From an uncultured Polaribacter sp. (lineage in GTDB: Bacteria > Bacteroidota > Bacteroidia > Flavobacteriales > Flavobacteriaceae), in NCBI RefSeq assembly GCF_947500975.1, contig NZ_CANMUE010000003.1, forward strand, positions 62,001 to 126,000: a DNA stretch of 64,000 nucleotides. The letters are read 5' to 3'. Shown here piece after piece: positions 35,486-43,685 of this stretch (positions within the stretch are counted from its first letter, which is position 1; each line of letters opens with the position of its first letter). The position numbers and the translations under genes are program-made. Under the pieces are notes generated by a model. The model was not told the DNA's origin. It searched no databases and was given only the letters and a program-made list of their open reading frames with translations.

Positions 35486-36592
35486 CTACACTAAATCTGC
35501 CAATTCTTTACCTACCAAACTGCCAATTGCAATACCCATTCCTCCTAAACGAACTCCACAAAAAACATTATTAGAAATTTGTTTTACAATTGCTTTTTTC
35601 TGGTTTCCAACACCCATAATTCCACTCCATTTTTGTTCAATTTCATAATTTATATTGGGTAAAATAGTTTCTTTTAAAATTTTTTCTAAAGATTTTTGTA
35701 TGATTTCTGTTTGCCCAAATTCTGTTGTTTCTTCCGTTTTAAAATCGAGATTTCTACCACCACCAAATAAAATTCTATTATCAATATTTCTAAAATAATA
35801 ATACCCTTTGTCTAAATGAAAAGTCCCTTTTATATGTAAATTTTTAATTGGCTTTGTAATTAAAACTTGTGCTCTTGCAGGTTTTACATTTTCATCAAAT
35901 AATTTATTTGAAAACCCATTAGTAGCAATTAATAATTTATTTGTATAAAAATCTAATTTGTTTGTTTTTATATTGATTTTAGATTCTTTTTCTACAAAGC
36001 TTTCAACAGTAATATTATTTAGAATTTTAACACCTAATTCTTGTGCTTTTTGAAGTAATTCTGACATCATTTTTCCAGTATCAAGTTGCCCTTCAAAATT
36101 ATTTACAATATATTGTTGATGTGTTTTTTGAAACCTAAAAGCATTATCAGAAATTGTAAATACATCTTCTTTAAAAATTGGTTTTAAAAGTTGATTAATT
36201 GCATATTTTTTAAAAATATATTTTTCAAAAAAAGTTTTGTTATCAAACAATTCAAAACCTTTATTTTGCTGAAAATCGATTTTATTATCACCTAAATTTT
36301 TTCTTAATAATTGTAAACCTTTCCAACGTTTATCAACCAAATTAAAAACCTCTTCTTCTGAGTGTGAATTTAAATCGTCTATAATTTCCGACAAACTTCC
36401 AAAACAAGCAAAACCTGCGTTTTTAGTACTTGCACCTTGAGGCAATATTCCTTTATCTAGGATTACTATTTTTGCTTTTGGATATTTTTTTTTGAGTTCT
36501 AAAGCACAATTTAAACCTACAATTCCGCTACCAACAATTGTAAAATCAATATTGGTAAACCATTCTTTTAACTCCCAATAACTATAGTTCAT
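35486..36592 (-). CDS. FAD-dependent oxidoreductase (DadA/glycine-oxidase-like)
   Basis: 368 residues. Dinucleotide-binding motif FTIVGSGIVGLNCALELKK near residue 17, the GASTKNAGFACFG block typical of DAO-family enzymes, and a C-terminal GVRLGGMGIAIGSLVGKELA FAD motif. Members oxidise D-amino acids or glycine derivatives; the substrate is not readable. The ATG directly follows the stop of an upstream GNAT gene without a gap, so the pair is an operon. Confidence 0.85.
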   Translation of the reverse strand: MNYSYWELKEWFTNIDFTIVGSGIVGLNCALELKKKYPKAKIVILDKGILPQGASTKNAGFACFGSLSEIIDDLNSHSEEEVFNLVDKRWKGLQLLRKNLGDNKIDFQQNKGFELFDNKTFFEKYIFKKYAINQLLKPIFKEDVFTISDNAFRFQKTHQQYIVNNFEGQLDTGKMMSELLQKAQELGVKILNNITVESFVEKESKINIKTNKLDFYTNKLLIATNGFSNKLFDENVKPARAQVLITKPIKNLHIKGTFHLDKGYYYFRNIDNRILFGGGRNLDFKTEETTEFGQTEIIQKSLEKILKETILPNINYEIEQKWSGIMGVGNQKKAIVKQISNNVFCGVRLGGMGIAIGSLVGKELADLV

Positions 36593-37042
36593 TTACACCA
36601 ATTTTTCAAAACAAATACTGTTTTCCATATTTGTATATTGTCCGTAATTTGCAATTACTTTATACCCACATTTATAATAAAACTTTACAGCTTCAACTTG
36701 TCTTTTACCTGTTTCTAAAACGCATTTTTTATAGCCTAATTCTTTTGCCCAAACTTCTAATTCTGAAAGAATTTTTTGCGCAATTCCTAAACCTCTACTC
36801 TCTTCAATAACAAACATTCTTTTTACCTCTACCCCATTTTTATCAAACTTTTTTATGGCACCACAACCCACAGCAATATCATCAACATAAATTACAACAA
36901 CATTTTTTATAACATCAATATTATTAAACTGATTGTAAAAATCATGTTCATCTCCATCAGTAATTTTTAAATAGGCATCTAACTTCTTTACAAGATTTAT
37001 AAAATCTATATTTTCTGAATTTGTTCTTATGATTTTAATCAT
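36593..37042 (-). CDS. GNAT-family N-acetyltransferase
   Basis: 149 residues. Acetyl-CoA loop RGLGIAQKILSELEVWAKELG, with the preceding strand VEVKRMFVIEES and the following YKKCVLETGKRQVEAVKFYYK, all typical of GNAT. Substrate unknown. It sits immediately before the FAD oxidoreductase gene in the same direction. Confidence 0.85.
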   Translation of the reverse strand: MIKIIRTNSENIDFINLVKKLDAYLKITDGDEHDFYNQFNNIDVIKNVVVIYVDDIAVGCGAIKKFDKNGVEVKRMFVIEESRGLGIAQKILSELEVWAKELGYKKCVLETGKRQVEAVKFYYKCGYKVIANYGQYTNMENSICFEKLV

Positions 37043-37094
37043 TTAATTATTATTTTAAATTACTCCTTTTATTAACGTAATCTATCATGTTTTG

Positions 37095-38177
37095 TTAAAA
37101 ATCAAATTTTAACTGTACAAAAACTGGTTCTTTCTTTTCGGTGTTTAAATTACCAAAAGAAAGACCTAATAATCGTACAGAATTTTTTAATTTATCTTGA
37201 TATAACAACTCTTTTACAACAGGAAAAAATTCACTTTTTTGTTGCATAAAGTTTGGGTTGGTTTTACTTCTTGTTTGCTGGGTGAAATCGGAATATTTAA
37301 TTTTTAAAGTGATGGTTTTTCCTTTTGTATCGGTTTTTTTCATCCTTTTTTCTAGTTCATCTGCAATTTTTTCTAGCTTTTCTAACATAAAAATTTCTGA
37401 AGAAATGTTTTCGAAAAAGGTACGTTCAGCGGCAATTGATTTTCTAATTCTATTCGGTTTTACCTTGCTATTATGAATTCCGCGAACAATATTGTAATAA
37501 TGGGTTCCAGATTTACCAAAAAAATTTGTTAATTCTTCTAAGGTTTTTTTCTTTAAATCATTACCTACAAAAATGCCTAAATTATACATTTTGGCAGTAG
37601 TAACTTTACCAACTCCGTAAAATTTATTGACTGGCAGTTCTTCTAAAAACTGAATAACTTCATCTGGATGAACTGTTTTTTGTCCGTTAGGTTTATTAAT
37701 ATCTGAAGCTACTTTTGCTATAAATTTATTAATAGAAATTCCTGCGGAAGCTCTTAAACCTGTTTCTTCAAAAATACGCTGCCTAATTTCTCTAGCGATA
37801 TCATTTGCAGACGGATTTCCTTTTTTGTTATTAGTAACGTCTAAATACGCTTCATCCAAAGAAAGAGGTTCTACTAGATCTGTATAATCATAAAAGATTT
37901 CTCTAACTTTTGTTGATATTTCTTTGTAACGTACAAAGTTGCTTTTCACAAAAATTAAATGCGGACATTTTTGTTTTGCTAAAACGCCACTCATAGCCGA
38001 TTTTACTCCAAATTTACGTGCTTCATAACTTGCTGCAGAAATTACTCCTCTAATTTCATTTCCGCCCACAGCTATTGCTTTTCCTCTTAATTCAGGATTA
38101 TCTAATTCTGCTACAGATGCATAAAATGCATCCATATCTACATGAATAATTTTTCTAAAAGGAGGTTCTAATTCCAT
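37095..38177 (-). CDS. dinB: DNA polymerase IV (Y family)
   Basis: 360 residues, translesion polymerase. Catalytic acidic residues are in HVDMDAFYASV near the N-terminus and in EPLSLDEAYLDV. The helix-hairpin-helix region VNKFYGVGKVTTAKMYNLGI and the little finger domain follow. The C-terminus (FVQLKFDF) ends in a short hydrophobic motif that could serve as a sliding-clamp binding site, as is usual for DinB. Confidence 0.95.
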   Translation of the reverse strand: MELEPPFRKIIHVDMDAFYASVAELDNPELRGKAIAVGGNEIRGVISAASYEARKFGVKSAMSGVLAKQKCPHLIFVKSNFVRYKEISTKVREIFYDYTDLVEPLSLDEAYLDVTNNKKGNPSANDIAREIRQRIFEETGLRASAGISINKFIAKVASDINKPNGQKTVHPDEVIQFLEELPVNKFYGVGKVTTAKMYNLGIFVGNDLKKKTLEELTNFFGKSGTHYYNIVRGIHNSKVKPNRIRKSIAAERTFFENISSEIFMLEKLEKIADELEKRMKKTDTKGKTITLKIKYSDFTQQTRSKTNPNFMQQKSEFFPVVKELLYQDKLKNSVRLLGLSFGNLNTEKKEPVFVQLKFDF

Positions 38178-38189
38178 TTTTCTAATTTA

Positions 38190-38197
38190 CAAAATTA
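38190..38197 (-). promoter_or_regulatory. dinB -7 promoter element
   Basis: Minus strand TAATTTTG fits TAnnTTTG, 13 bases upstream of the dinB start. No obvious -33 TTG or LexA-type site. Confidence 0.4.
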
Positions 38198-38217
38198 CTT
38201 GCAGTAGTAATTACCTT

Positions 38218-39057
38218 CTATTTTAAAAAATTAACACAAACATCTACCGTTTCTTTTAATTCTTTAGATAAAATATCCTCTTTCCAAGGATGAGAAACAT
38301 TAAAAACATGATTTGCTTTTTCTATAATTTGAAGCTCACTTTTAGGGTTCCATTGATGAAGATTTTTTGCTTCATCAATAAATACAGAAGTATCATTATC
38401 TCCATGAATTATTAAATGCGGAATTTCTAAATTTTCTACAGCAGATTTAATATTTAATCGTTTTTGGTTATTTATAAAATCTTCATAAAACTGATAAAAA
38501 TGAGGCATTTGTTGTTTGGTTCTTCCATTTACAACATATTTTACACCTGTTTTTTTCCAATTTTCTAAGTTACCAATTGTGGCTGTTCTTTTACCAAAAT
38601 CGCAAACTCCAGCTAACGTAATTACTTTTTTAATTCTGTTATCTTCATTCGATTTTAAAAGTACAATCCCTCCTGCCCTGCTATGTCCAAGCAAAGAGAT
38701 ATTATTAATTTTAGCTTCATTTTTAAAATCAGAATTATTAGAAATCCAATCAATTATTGATTCTAAATCATCTAATTCTTTGGTGTAATTATTATTCCCA
38801 AAAGCTTCTAAATCTGGAAAATCGATTGGGTTTTCTGCCGTACCTCCATTATGGGAAAAATTAAATTTAATGAAGAAAAAACCTGCTTTAGCAAATGATT
38901 TTGCCATTAAATTCCAAGCACCCCAATCTTTAAACCCTTTATAACCGTGACAAAAAATTACAACTGGTTTTGGTAGTTTTGTTTCTTCAAAAAAAACATC
39001 TGTAACAATTGGTTTTTCATGTTTTCCATTAACAATTTTATTCTTTATAATTTGCAT
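38218..39057 (-). CDS. Alpha/beta hydrolase
   Basis: 279 residues. Nucleophile elbow GHSRAGG (Ser in GxSxG), oxyanion segment CHGYKGFKDWG near residue 36, and a C-terminal His in KANHVFNVSHPW; Asp in HGDNDTSV completes the triad. The order fits a prolyl-oligopeptidase-like or esterase alpha/beta hydrolase. Substrate unknown. Six bases from the upstream LysE gene, so co-transcribed. Confidence 0.85.
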   Translation of the reverse strand: MQIIKNKIVNGKHEKPIVTDVFFEETKLPKPVVIFCHGYKGFKDWGAWNLMAKSFAKAGFFFIKFNFSHNGGTAENPIDFPDLEAFGNNNYTKELDDLESIIDWISNNSDFKNEAKINNISLLGHSRAGGIVLLKSNEDNRIKKVITLAGVCDFGKRTATIGNLENWKKTGVKYVVNGRTKQQMPHFYQFYEDFINNQKRLNIKSAVENLEIPHLIIHGDNDTSVFIDEAKNLHQWNPKSELQIIEKANHVFNVSHPWKEDILSKELKETVDVCVNFLK

Positions 39058-39063
39058 CTATTT

Positions 39064-39690
39064 TTATTTAAAAAAAACTATTTTTATAAGACTAAAACAA
39101 GCCATTACTCCTGTTATAATACTTAAAACCAAATCAATATCTTTTGTTAATTTTCCTATTTTTTGTTTAATTTTCTGAGCATTTTTTACATATAAAAAAA
39201 GAATGCAGTAAGTACCAATTAATGATCCTATCACAAATAAAAAAACTGGTAATTTTTTAAAGCTAAAAAGATTAAACATTTCTAATGTAGTTGTTATTGC
39301 AAAGAAAAAAGGAATAGCAAACATATTTAATGAGGATAGAGTTATCCCCTTTAAAAAAGATTTATTGCTACTTACTTTTTGGCTTTCAGTTATTGCTTTA
39401 TCACTTTTATATTGCTTATAAAAATAATAAGATAGAGATATAAAAATTACAATTCCTGTTTTTTCTAAAATCTTTAAAAAATCAGGATTCTCTGTAATAT
39501 ATTTAGTTAATAAAATTGCTAAATAAGCTTGAATAAAAACAATAATTGCTACACCTAATGCATAAATATTTGCTTCTTTTTTGTTTTTTTCTAAACTAAT
39601 TTTTAAAGCAGTCATATTTAACATACTCGGTGTTATTGAACCCACAAAAGCAAAAACAAACCCGAAAAAAAAGTGTGAAATTAAAATCAT
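39064..39690 (-). CDS. LysE-family translocator
   Basis: 208 residues with about six membrane helices. The N-terminus FFFGFVFAFVGSITPSMLNM is typical of LysE/RhtB amino-acid exporters (conserved Gly/Pro before the first helix end). Specific substrate not readable. It precedes the alpha/beta hydrolase gene in one unit. Confidence 0.75.
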   Translation of the reverse strand: MILISHFFFGFVFAFVGSITPSMLNMTALKISLEKNKKEANIYALGVAIIVFIQAYLAILLTKYITENPDFLKILEKTGIVIFISLSYYFYKQYKSDKAITESQKVSSNKSFLKGITLSSLNMFAIPFFFAITTTLEMFNLFSFKKLPVFLFVIGSLIGTYCILFLYVKNAQKIKQKIGKLTKDIDLVLSIITGVMACFSLIKIVFFK

Positions 39691-39752
39691 TCATTAAAAA
39701 AATAAAAGGTCGTATATTTTTTTTAAAATTACAGTAATAATTTATGAAAACA

Positions 39753-39785
39753 AAAAACGCATCAATTAAATTGATGCGCTTTTCA
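39753..39785 (-). terminator. gdhA terminator
   Basis: CGCATCAATT and AATTGATGCG form a perfect 10-pair stem around a single A, with a T-run on the minus strand side. It lies 25 bases downstream of the gdhA stop. Confidence 0.75.
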
Positions 39786-39807
39786 AATTTGAATTTACTA
39801 CTAAAAT

Positions 39808-41151
39808 TTATATAACTCCTTGTGCTAACATAGCGTCTGCTACTTTTACAAAACCTGCAATATTTGCACCTTTAATATAATCTATAGAACCATCTTCATT
39901 TTCTCCATATTGTACACAAGAATCATGAATATCTTCCATAATATCTTTTAATCTAGAATCTACTTCTTTTCTAGACCAAGAAATTCTTAAAGAATTTTGA
40001 CTCATTTCTAAACCAGAAGTAGCAACACCACCTGCATTTGATGCTTTTCCTGGCGCAAATAATATTTTTGCTTTTGTAAACTCGTGAATTGCTTCTGGGG
40101 TAGATGGCATGTTTGCTCCTTCAGAAACACACATACATCCATTTTTTACAAGCTCTTTTGCTTCATCTCCATTCAACTCATTTTGAGTTGCACAAGGTAA
40201 TGCAATATCACATTTTACAGACCAAGGTCTTGCTCCTGCAACAAATTTTGCATTTGGATATTTCTCTACATATTCACTAATTCTACCTCTTTTTTCATTT
40301 TTGATGTACATAGCATGCTTCAACTTTTCTGTATCAATACCCTCTTCATCAACAATATATCCTCCAGAATCAGACAAGGTTAAAACCTTAGCACCTAACT
40401 CAATAGCTTTTTCTGCCGCATACTGTGCTACATTTCCAGATCCAGAAATTACAACTCTTTTTCCTTCAAAAGAATTATTATTTCTTAATAACATATTTTG
40501 AGCAAAATATACATTACCATAACCTGTTGCTTCTGGTCTAATTAAAGAACCACCCCAAGAAGCACCCTTTCCTGTAAGTACACCTGTAAACTCATTTTTT
40601 AGTTTTTTATACATACCAAACATAAAACCTATTTCACGTCCACCCACTCCAATATCTCCTGCTGGTACATCTGTATTTGGACCAATATGTCTAAATAATT
40701 CACTCATAAAAGCATGACAGAAACGCATAATTTCGTTATCAGATTTTCCTTTTGGATCAAAATCAGAACCTCCTTTTCCTCCACCCATTGGTAAAGTTGT
40801 TAAAGAATTTTTAAACACTTGTTCAAAAGCTAAAAACTTTAAAATACTTGCATTTACGGTTGGATGAAAACGCAAACCACCCTTATATGGGCCAATTGCA
40901 GAATTCATTTGAATTCTATAACCTCTGTTTACTTGAATCTCTCCACTATCATCTACCCAAGAAACACGAAAAGAAATTAATCTTTCTGGCTCAACCATTC
41001 TTAACAAAATATTTTTACCATGATAAATATCATGATTTACAATATATGGTATTACAGTTTCTGCAACTTCTTGTACAGCTTGTAAAAATTCTGGCTCGTG
41101 GTTATTTCTACTTTTAACCATTTCCATAAACTCTTTAATTTTTAACTCCAT
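39808..41151 (-). CDS. gdhA: NADP-specific glutamate dehydrogenase
   Basis: 447 residues, catalyses glutamate formation from 2-oxoglutarate and ammonium. The block LPMGGGKGGSDFDPKGKSDN includes the catalytic lysine; GAMP-like Rossmann motif VVISGSGNVAQYAAEKA binds the cofactor; the C-terminal ASNAGGVATSGLEMSQNS is a family signature. Length normal for the hexameric small form. Own promoter on the minus strand. Confidence 0.96.
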   Translation of the reverse strand: MELKIKEFMEMVKSRNNHEPEFLQAVQEVAETVIPYIVNHDIYHGKNILLRMVEPERLISFRVSWVDDSGEIQVNRGYRIQMNSAIGPYKGGLRFHPTVNASILKFLAFEQVFKNSLTTLPMGGGKGGSDFDPKGKSDNEIMRFCHAFMSELFRHIGPNTDVPAGDIGVGGREIGFMFGMYKKLKNEFTGVLTGKGASWGGSLIRPEATGYGNVYFAQNMLLRNNNSFEGKRVVISGSGNVAQYAAEKAIELGAKVLTLSDSGGYIVDEEGIDTEKLKHAMYIKNEKRGRISEYVEKYPNAKFVAGARPWSVKCDIALPCATQNELNGDEAKELVKNGCMCVSEGANMPSTPEAIHEFTKAKILFAPGKASNAGGVATSGLEMSQNSLRISWSRKEVDSRLKDIMEDIHDSCVQYGENEDGSIDYIKGANIAGFVKVADAMLAQGVI

Positions 41152-41197
41152 AATTTTCGGTATGATTTTTTACGAATTATATAAAATTTTAATGCTA

Positions 41198-41225
41198 CAA
41201 ATATAGTTAATTTCTGAATTCACAA
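41198..41225 (-). promoter_or_regulatory. gdhA promoter (-33 and -7)
   Basis: On the minus strand TTG (41223-41225), a 17-base spacer and TATATTTG (41198-41205) match the flavobacterial consensus. 47 bases upstream of the start. Confidence 0.6.
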
Positions 41226-41332
41226 AATAAAAATTGTTTTTTATTTTTTTACCAAAAACCCTTATTTCAATCGATTTCGAAAGCACTTACTGTTTTGTTT
41301 AAAAATCAACCTTAAAACTCTTTAAAAAACAC

Positions 41333-41340
41333 TAAATTTG
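41333..41340 (+). promoter_or_regulatory. pheS -7 promoter element
   Basis: TAAATTTG fits TAnnTTTG, 19 bases before pheS. No -33 TTG at standard distance. Confidence 0.45.
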
Positions 41341-41359
41341 CCTTCTAATTTAGTAGAAA

Positions 41360-42379
41360 ATGTTAGATAAGGTTAAAGAACTTATTGGTGATGTAGAAGC
41401 TTTTAAAGCAAATACAAAAGAAGAAGTAGAAGCTTTTAGAATTAAATATCTAGGAAGCAAAGGTTTGTTAAAAGATTTGTTTGCAGAGTTTAAAAATGTA
41501 GATGCTGAATTGCGTAAAGATTTTGGACAAGCTTTAAATAATTTAAAGAAATCTGCTGAAGGAAAAGTTGTAGAACTAAATGAGTCTTTAGAAAATAATA
41601 TTGAAGAAAAAGGCGTTTATGGCGATTTAACACGTCCTTCAGAACCAATTGAGTTAGGTTCGCGTCATCCTATATCTCTAGTTAAAAATCAAATTATTGA
41701 TGTTTTTAATAGAATTGGTTTTACCGTTTCTGAAGGGCCAGAAATTGAAGATGATTGGCATAATTTTACAGCATTAAACCTGCCAGAATACCATCCTGCC
41801 AGAGACATGCAAGACACTTTTTTTATTGAACAAAATCCAGATATTTTATTACGTACGCATACTTCTTCTGTGCAAGTACGTTATATGGAAGAAAATAAAC
41901 CACCAATAAGAACAATTTCTCCAGGAAGAGTTTTTAGAAATGAAGATATTTCTGCTAGAGCACATTGTATTTTTCATCAAGTAGAAGGTTTATATATTGA
42001 TACCGATGTTTCTTTTGCTGATTTAAAACAAACTCTTTTATACTTTACAAAAGAAATGTTTGGAAAATCTAAAATCCGTTTACGTCCTTCTTATTTCCCT
42101 TTTACAGAACCAAGTGCAGAAGTAGATATTTATTGGGGTTTAGAAACTGAAACTGATTACAGAATTACAAAAGGTACAGGCTGGTTAGAAATTATGGGTT
42201 GCGGAATGGTTGACCCTAATGTTTTAAAAAATGCAAACATAGACCCAACTAAATACTCAGGTTATGCATTTGGAATGGGAATAGAACGTATTGCAATGTT
42301 ATTATACCAAATACCAGATATTAGAATGTTTTATGAAAATGATAAACGTTTCTTAGAGCAATTTAAATCTGTTATATAA
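41360..42379 (+). CDS. pheS: Phenylalanyl-tRNA synthetase alpha subunit
   Basis: 339 residues. N-terminal coiled coil, then a class II catalytic core: motif 1 region GFTVSEGPEIEDDWHNF, motif 2 PGRVFRNEDISARAHCIFHQ, and motif 3 GYAFGMGIERIAMLLYQ. The substrate-binding LEIMGCGMVDPNVL block is intact. The beta subunit gene is not nearby, so the subunits are split in this genome. The stop overlaps the next start by one base (TAATGA). Confidence 0.96.
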   Translation: MLDKVKELIGDVEAFKANTKEEVEAFRIKYLGSKGLLKDLFAEFKNVDAELRKDFGQALNNLKKSAEGKVVELNESLENNIEEKGVYGDLTRPSEPIELGSRHPISLVKNQIIDVFNRIGFTVSEGPEIEDDWHNFTALNLPEYHPARDMQDTFFIEQNPDILLRTHTSSVQVRYMEENKPPIRTISPGRVFRNEDISARAHCIFHQVEGLYIDTDVSFADLKQTLLYFTKEMFGKSKIRLRPSYFPFTEPSAEVDIYWGLETETDYRITKGTGWLEIMGCGMVDPNVLKNANIDPTKYSGYAFGMGIERIAMLLYQIPDIRMFYENDKRFLEQFKSVI

Positions 42380-42636
42380 TGAACTATTTTTCACAGTTTT
42401 GGGACGAAAATAGAGATGATGAATATGCAGATTGGGGAACCTCAACTTGGTATTTTGAAACTAATGATGCTGATGAAGTATTAAAACAAATTACTGTTTA
42501 TAAAAACGGAAAGATTGTAAAATATAGTTTAGAAAATCTTGAAGATGAATTTGGTGGATTATGTGATCAAACACTAACTATTAATGATTGTGATGGAGAT
42601 CTTATCTCAAAAGAAGATTTTTACAAAATTTGGTGA
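42379..42636 (+). CDS. Small acidic protein of unknown function
   Basis: 85 residues, strongly acidic, no membrane segment. The ATG shares one base with the pheS stop, which suggests translational coupling. It contains WYFETNDADEVLKQITVYKN, similar in style to flavobacterial DUF6881-like small proteins, but I cannot assign a family. Second gene of the pheS unit. Confidence 0.7.
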   Translation: MNYFSQFWDENRDDEYADWGTSTWYFETNDADEVLKQITVYKNGKIVKYSLENLEDEFGGLCDQTLTINDCDGDLISKEDFYKIW

Positions 42637-42646
42637 ATTTTAAGCA

Positions 42647-43042
42647 ATGAAAAAAGACATTCAAATACCTGAAGTTACCAATCTAGAAATGGCTGTGGTT
42701 TATGAATACAATGATATTTATAAAACTGATGATTGGAACGTATATCTTATCAACAATAAAAACGTTGATTTAGAGATGGTTGTTATTGTTTCTCAAGGTT
42801 TTTCTGATACAAAAACAACCTCTTTATTACGTAAAAAAGTAGAAAAATTACCTGCTAATTCATTTGCTAAAATAGAGTTTATGCAACCAGAATTATTCAA
42901 ATTAAATAATCGTTTTCAAGTTACTTTTTTTGAAGGAAACACCTTATTTGAAAAAACATTTTTATTCAAAGAAAACACTGTTAAAGAAGGTGCTTTGCGT
43001 ACAATTCCTGAATTGAAAAAACGTGGTGTTTTGGCTAGTTAG
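42647..43042 (+). CDS. Conserved protein of unknown function in the pheS unit
   Basis: 131 residues, soluble. It has a beta-rich look (DWNVYLINNKNVDLEMVVIV) and ends RTIPELKKRGVLAS. Flavobacterial annotation sometimes names it as a PheRS subunit alpha, which its sequence does not support. Ten bases after the previous gene. A repeat unit begins right after its stop codon. Confidence 0.7.
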   Translation: MKKDIQIPEVTNLEMAVVYEYNDIYKTDDWNVYLINNKNVDLEMVVIVSQGFSDTKTTSLLRKKVEKLPANSFAKIEFMQPELFKLNNRFQVTFFEGNTLFEKTFLFKENTVKEGALRTIPELKKRGVLAS

Positions 43043-43127
43043 ACATTGCGAATGGTAATTATAGCAATCTTACAAACAGAATTACAATTTTAACAGATTA
43101 CTTCAGTCATTCTTCCTTCGTAATGAC
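43043..43127. repeat. About 85-base palindromic dispersed repeat, unit 1
   Basis: Begins ACATTGCGAATGG immediately after the upstream stop and ends CTTCCTTCGTAATGAC. The two ends are imperfect inverted repeats of the half-unit GTCATTRCGAA...GAAGYAATCT. The inner part carries GCAATCTT and AGATTACTTC. Confidence 0.8.
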
Positions 43128-43136
43128 ACACAGTTT

Positions 43137-43162
43137 GTCATTGCGAGGTACGAAGCAATCTC
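43137..43162. repeat. Solitary half-unit of the dispersed repeat
   Basis: GTCATTGCGAGG, then TACGAAGCAATCTC, is one consensus half-unit standing between units 1 and 2. Confidence 0.7.
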
Positions 43163-43165
43163 TTT

Positions 43166-43250
43166 GTCATTACGAATGGTAATTAAAGAAATCTCATAAA
43201 TTGAACTAAAAATAAACAGATTACTTCAGTCGTTCCTCCTTCGTAATGAC
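43166..43250. repeat. Dispersed repeat, unit 2
   Basis: Exactly 85 bases, GTCATTACGAATGG to CCTTCGTAATGAC, with inverted ends and inner GAAATCTC/AGATTACTTC. It lies 21 bases upstream of the GIY-YIG gene. Confidence 0.85.
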
Positions 43251-43271
43251 GATAATTTATTATATTTAGTT

Positions 43272-43568
43272 ATGAAAAAGGCACACATTTATTTTTTAAC
43301 TAATAAAAATAATACAGTTATATATATTGGTGTTACAAGTAATCTTATAAAACGAATTTATCAGCATAAAACAAAAGTATTTAAAGGGTTTACTTCAAAA
43401 TACAATTGTGATAAATTAGTTTATTTTGAAGAGTTTGATAATATAAACGATGCAATAGCTAGAGAAAAACAACTAAAAGCTGGAAATAGAAAAAGAAAAG
43501 AAGATTTAATAAACCTAGAAAACTCTGATTGGAATGATTTAAGTGAAGGTTGGTTATTTCAATTTTAG
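43272..43568 (+). CDS. Single-domain GIY-YIG nuclease (UvrC/URI-like)
   Basis: 98 residues, only a GIY-YIG domain. The first Tyr motif is HIYFLTNKN and the second VIYIGVTSN; the catalytic Arg is in LIKRIYQHK and the catalytic Glu in AIAREKQLKAG. The C-terminus ends WNDLSEGWLFQF. The gene lies between two copies of an 85-base palindromic repeat whose family recurs elsewhere in the window, so the protein may act on these repeats, like RAYT transposases on REPs (inference). Confidence 0.88.
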   Translation: MKKAHIYFLTNKNNTVIYIGVTSNLIKRIYQHKTKVFKGFTSKYNCDKLVYFEEFDNINDAIAREKQLKAGNRKRKEDLINLENSDWNDLSEGWLFQF

Positions 43569-43599
43569 TATTATCGAAAATGTATTGAATCATTCAATT

Positions 43600-43684
43600 T
43601 ATCATTCCCAAGATAGTGAAGCAATTTTATAATTAGAAATACAATTTTAACAGATTACTTCAGTCGTTCCTCCTTCGTAATGAC
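43600..43684. repeat. Dispersed repeat, unit 3
   Basis: The left end is degenerate (ATCATTCCCAAG...GTGAAGCAATTTT) and the right end is identical to unit 2 (CAGATTACTTCAGTCGTTCC ... TAATGAC). About 85 bases; it ends two bases before the nhaC stop codon. Units 1 and 3 also share ACAATTTTAA just inside the right half. Confidence 0.8.
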
Positions 43685-43685
43685 C

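Noticed and set aside
43043..43684. CRISPR array
   Set aside because: Units are palindromic, differ in inner sequence, and lack evenly spaced spacers or cas genes.
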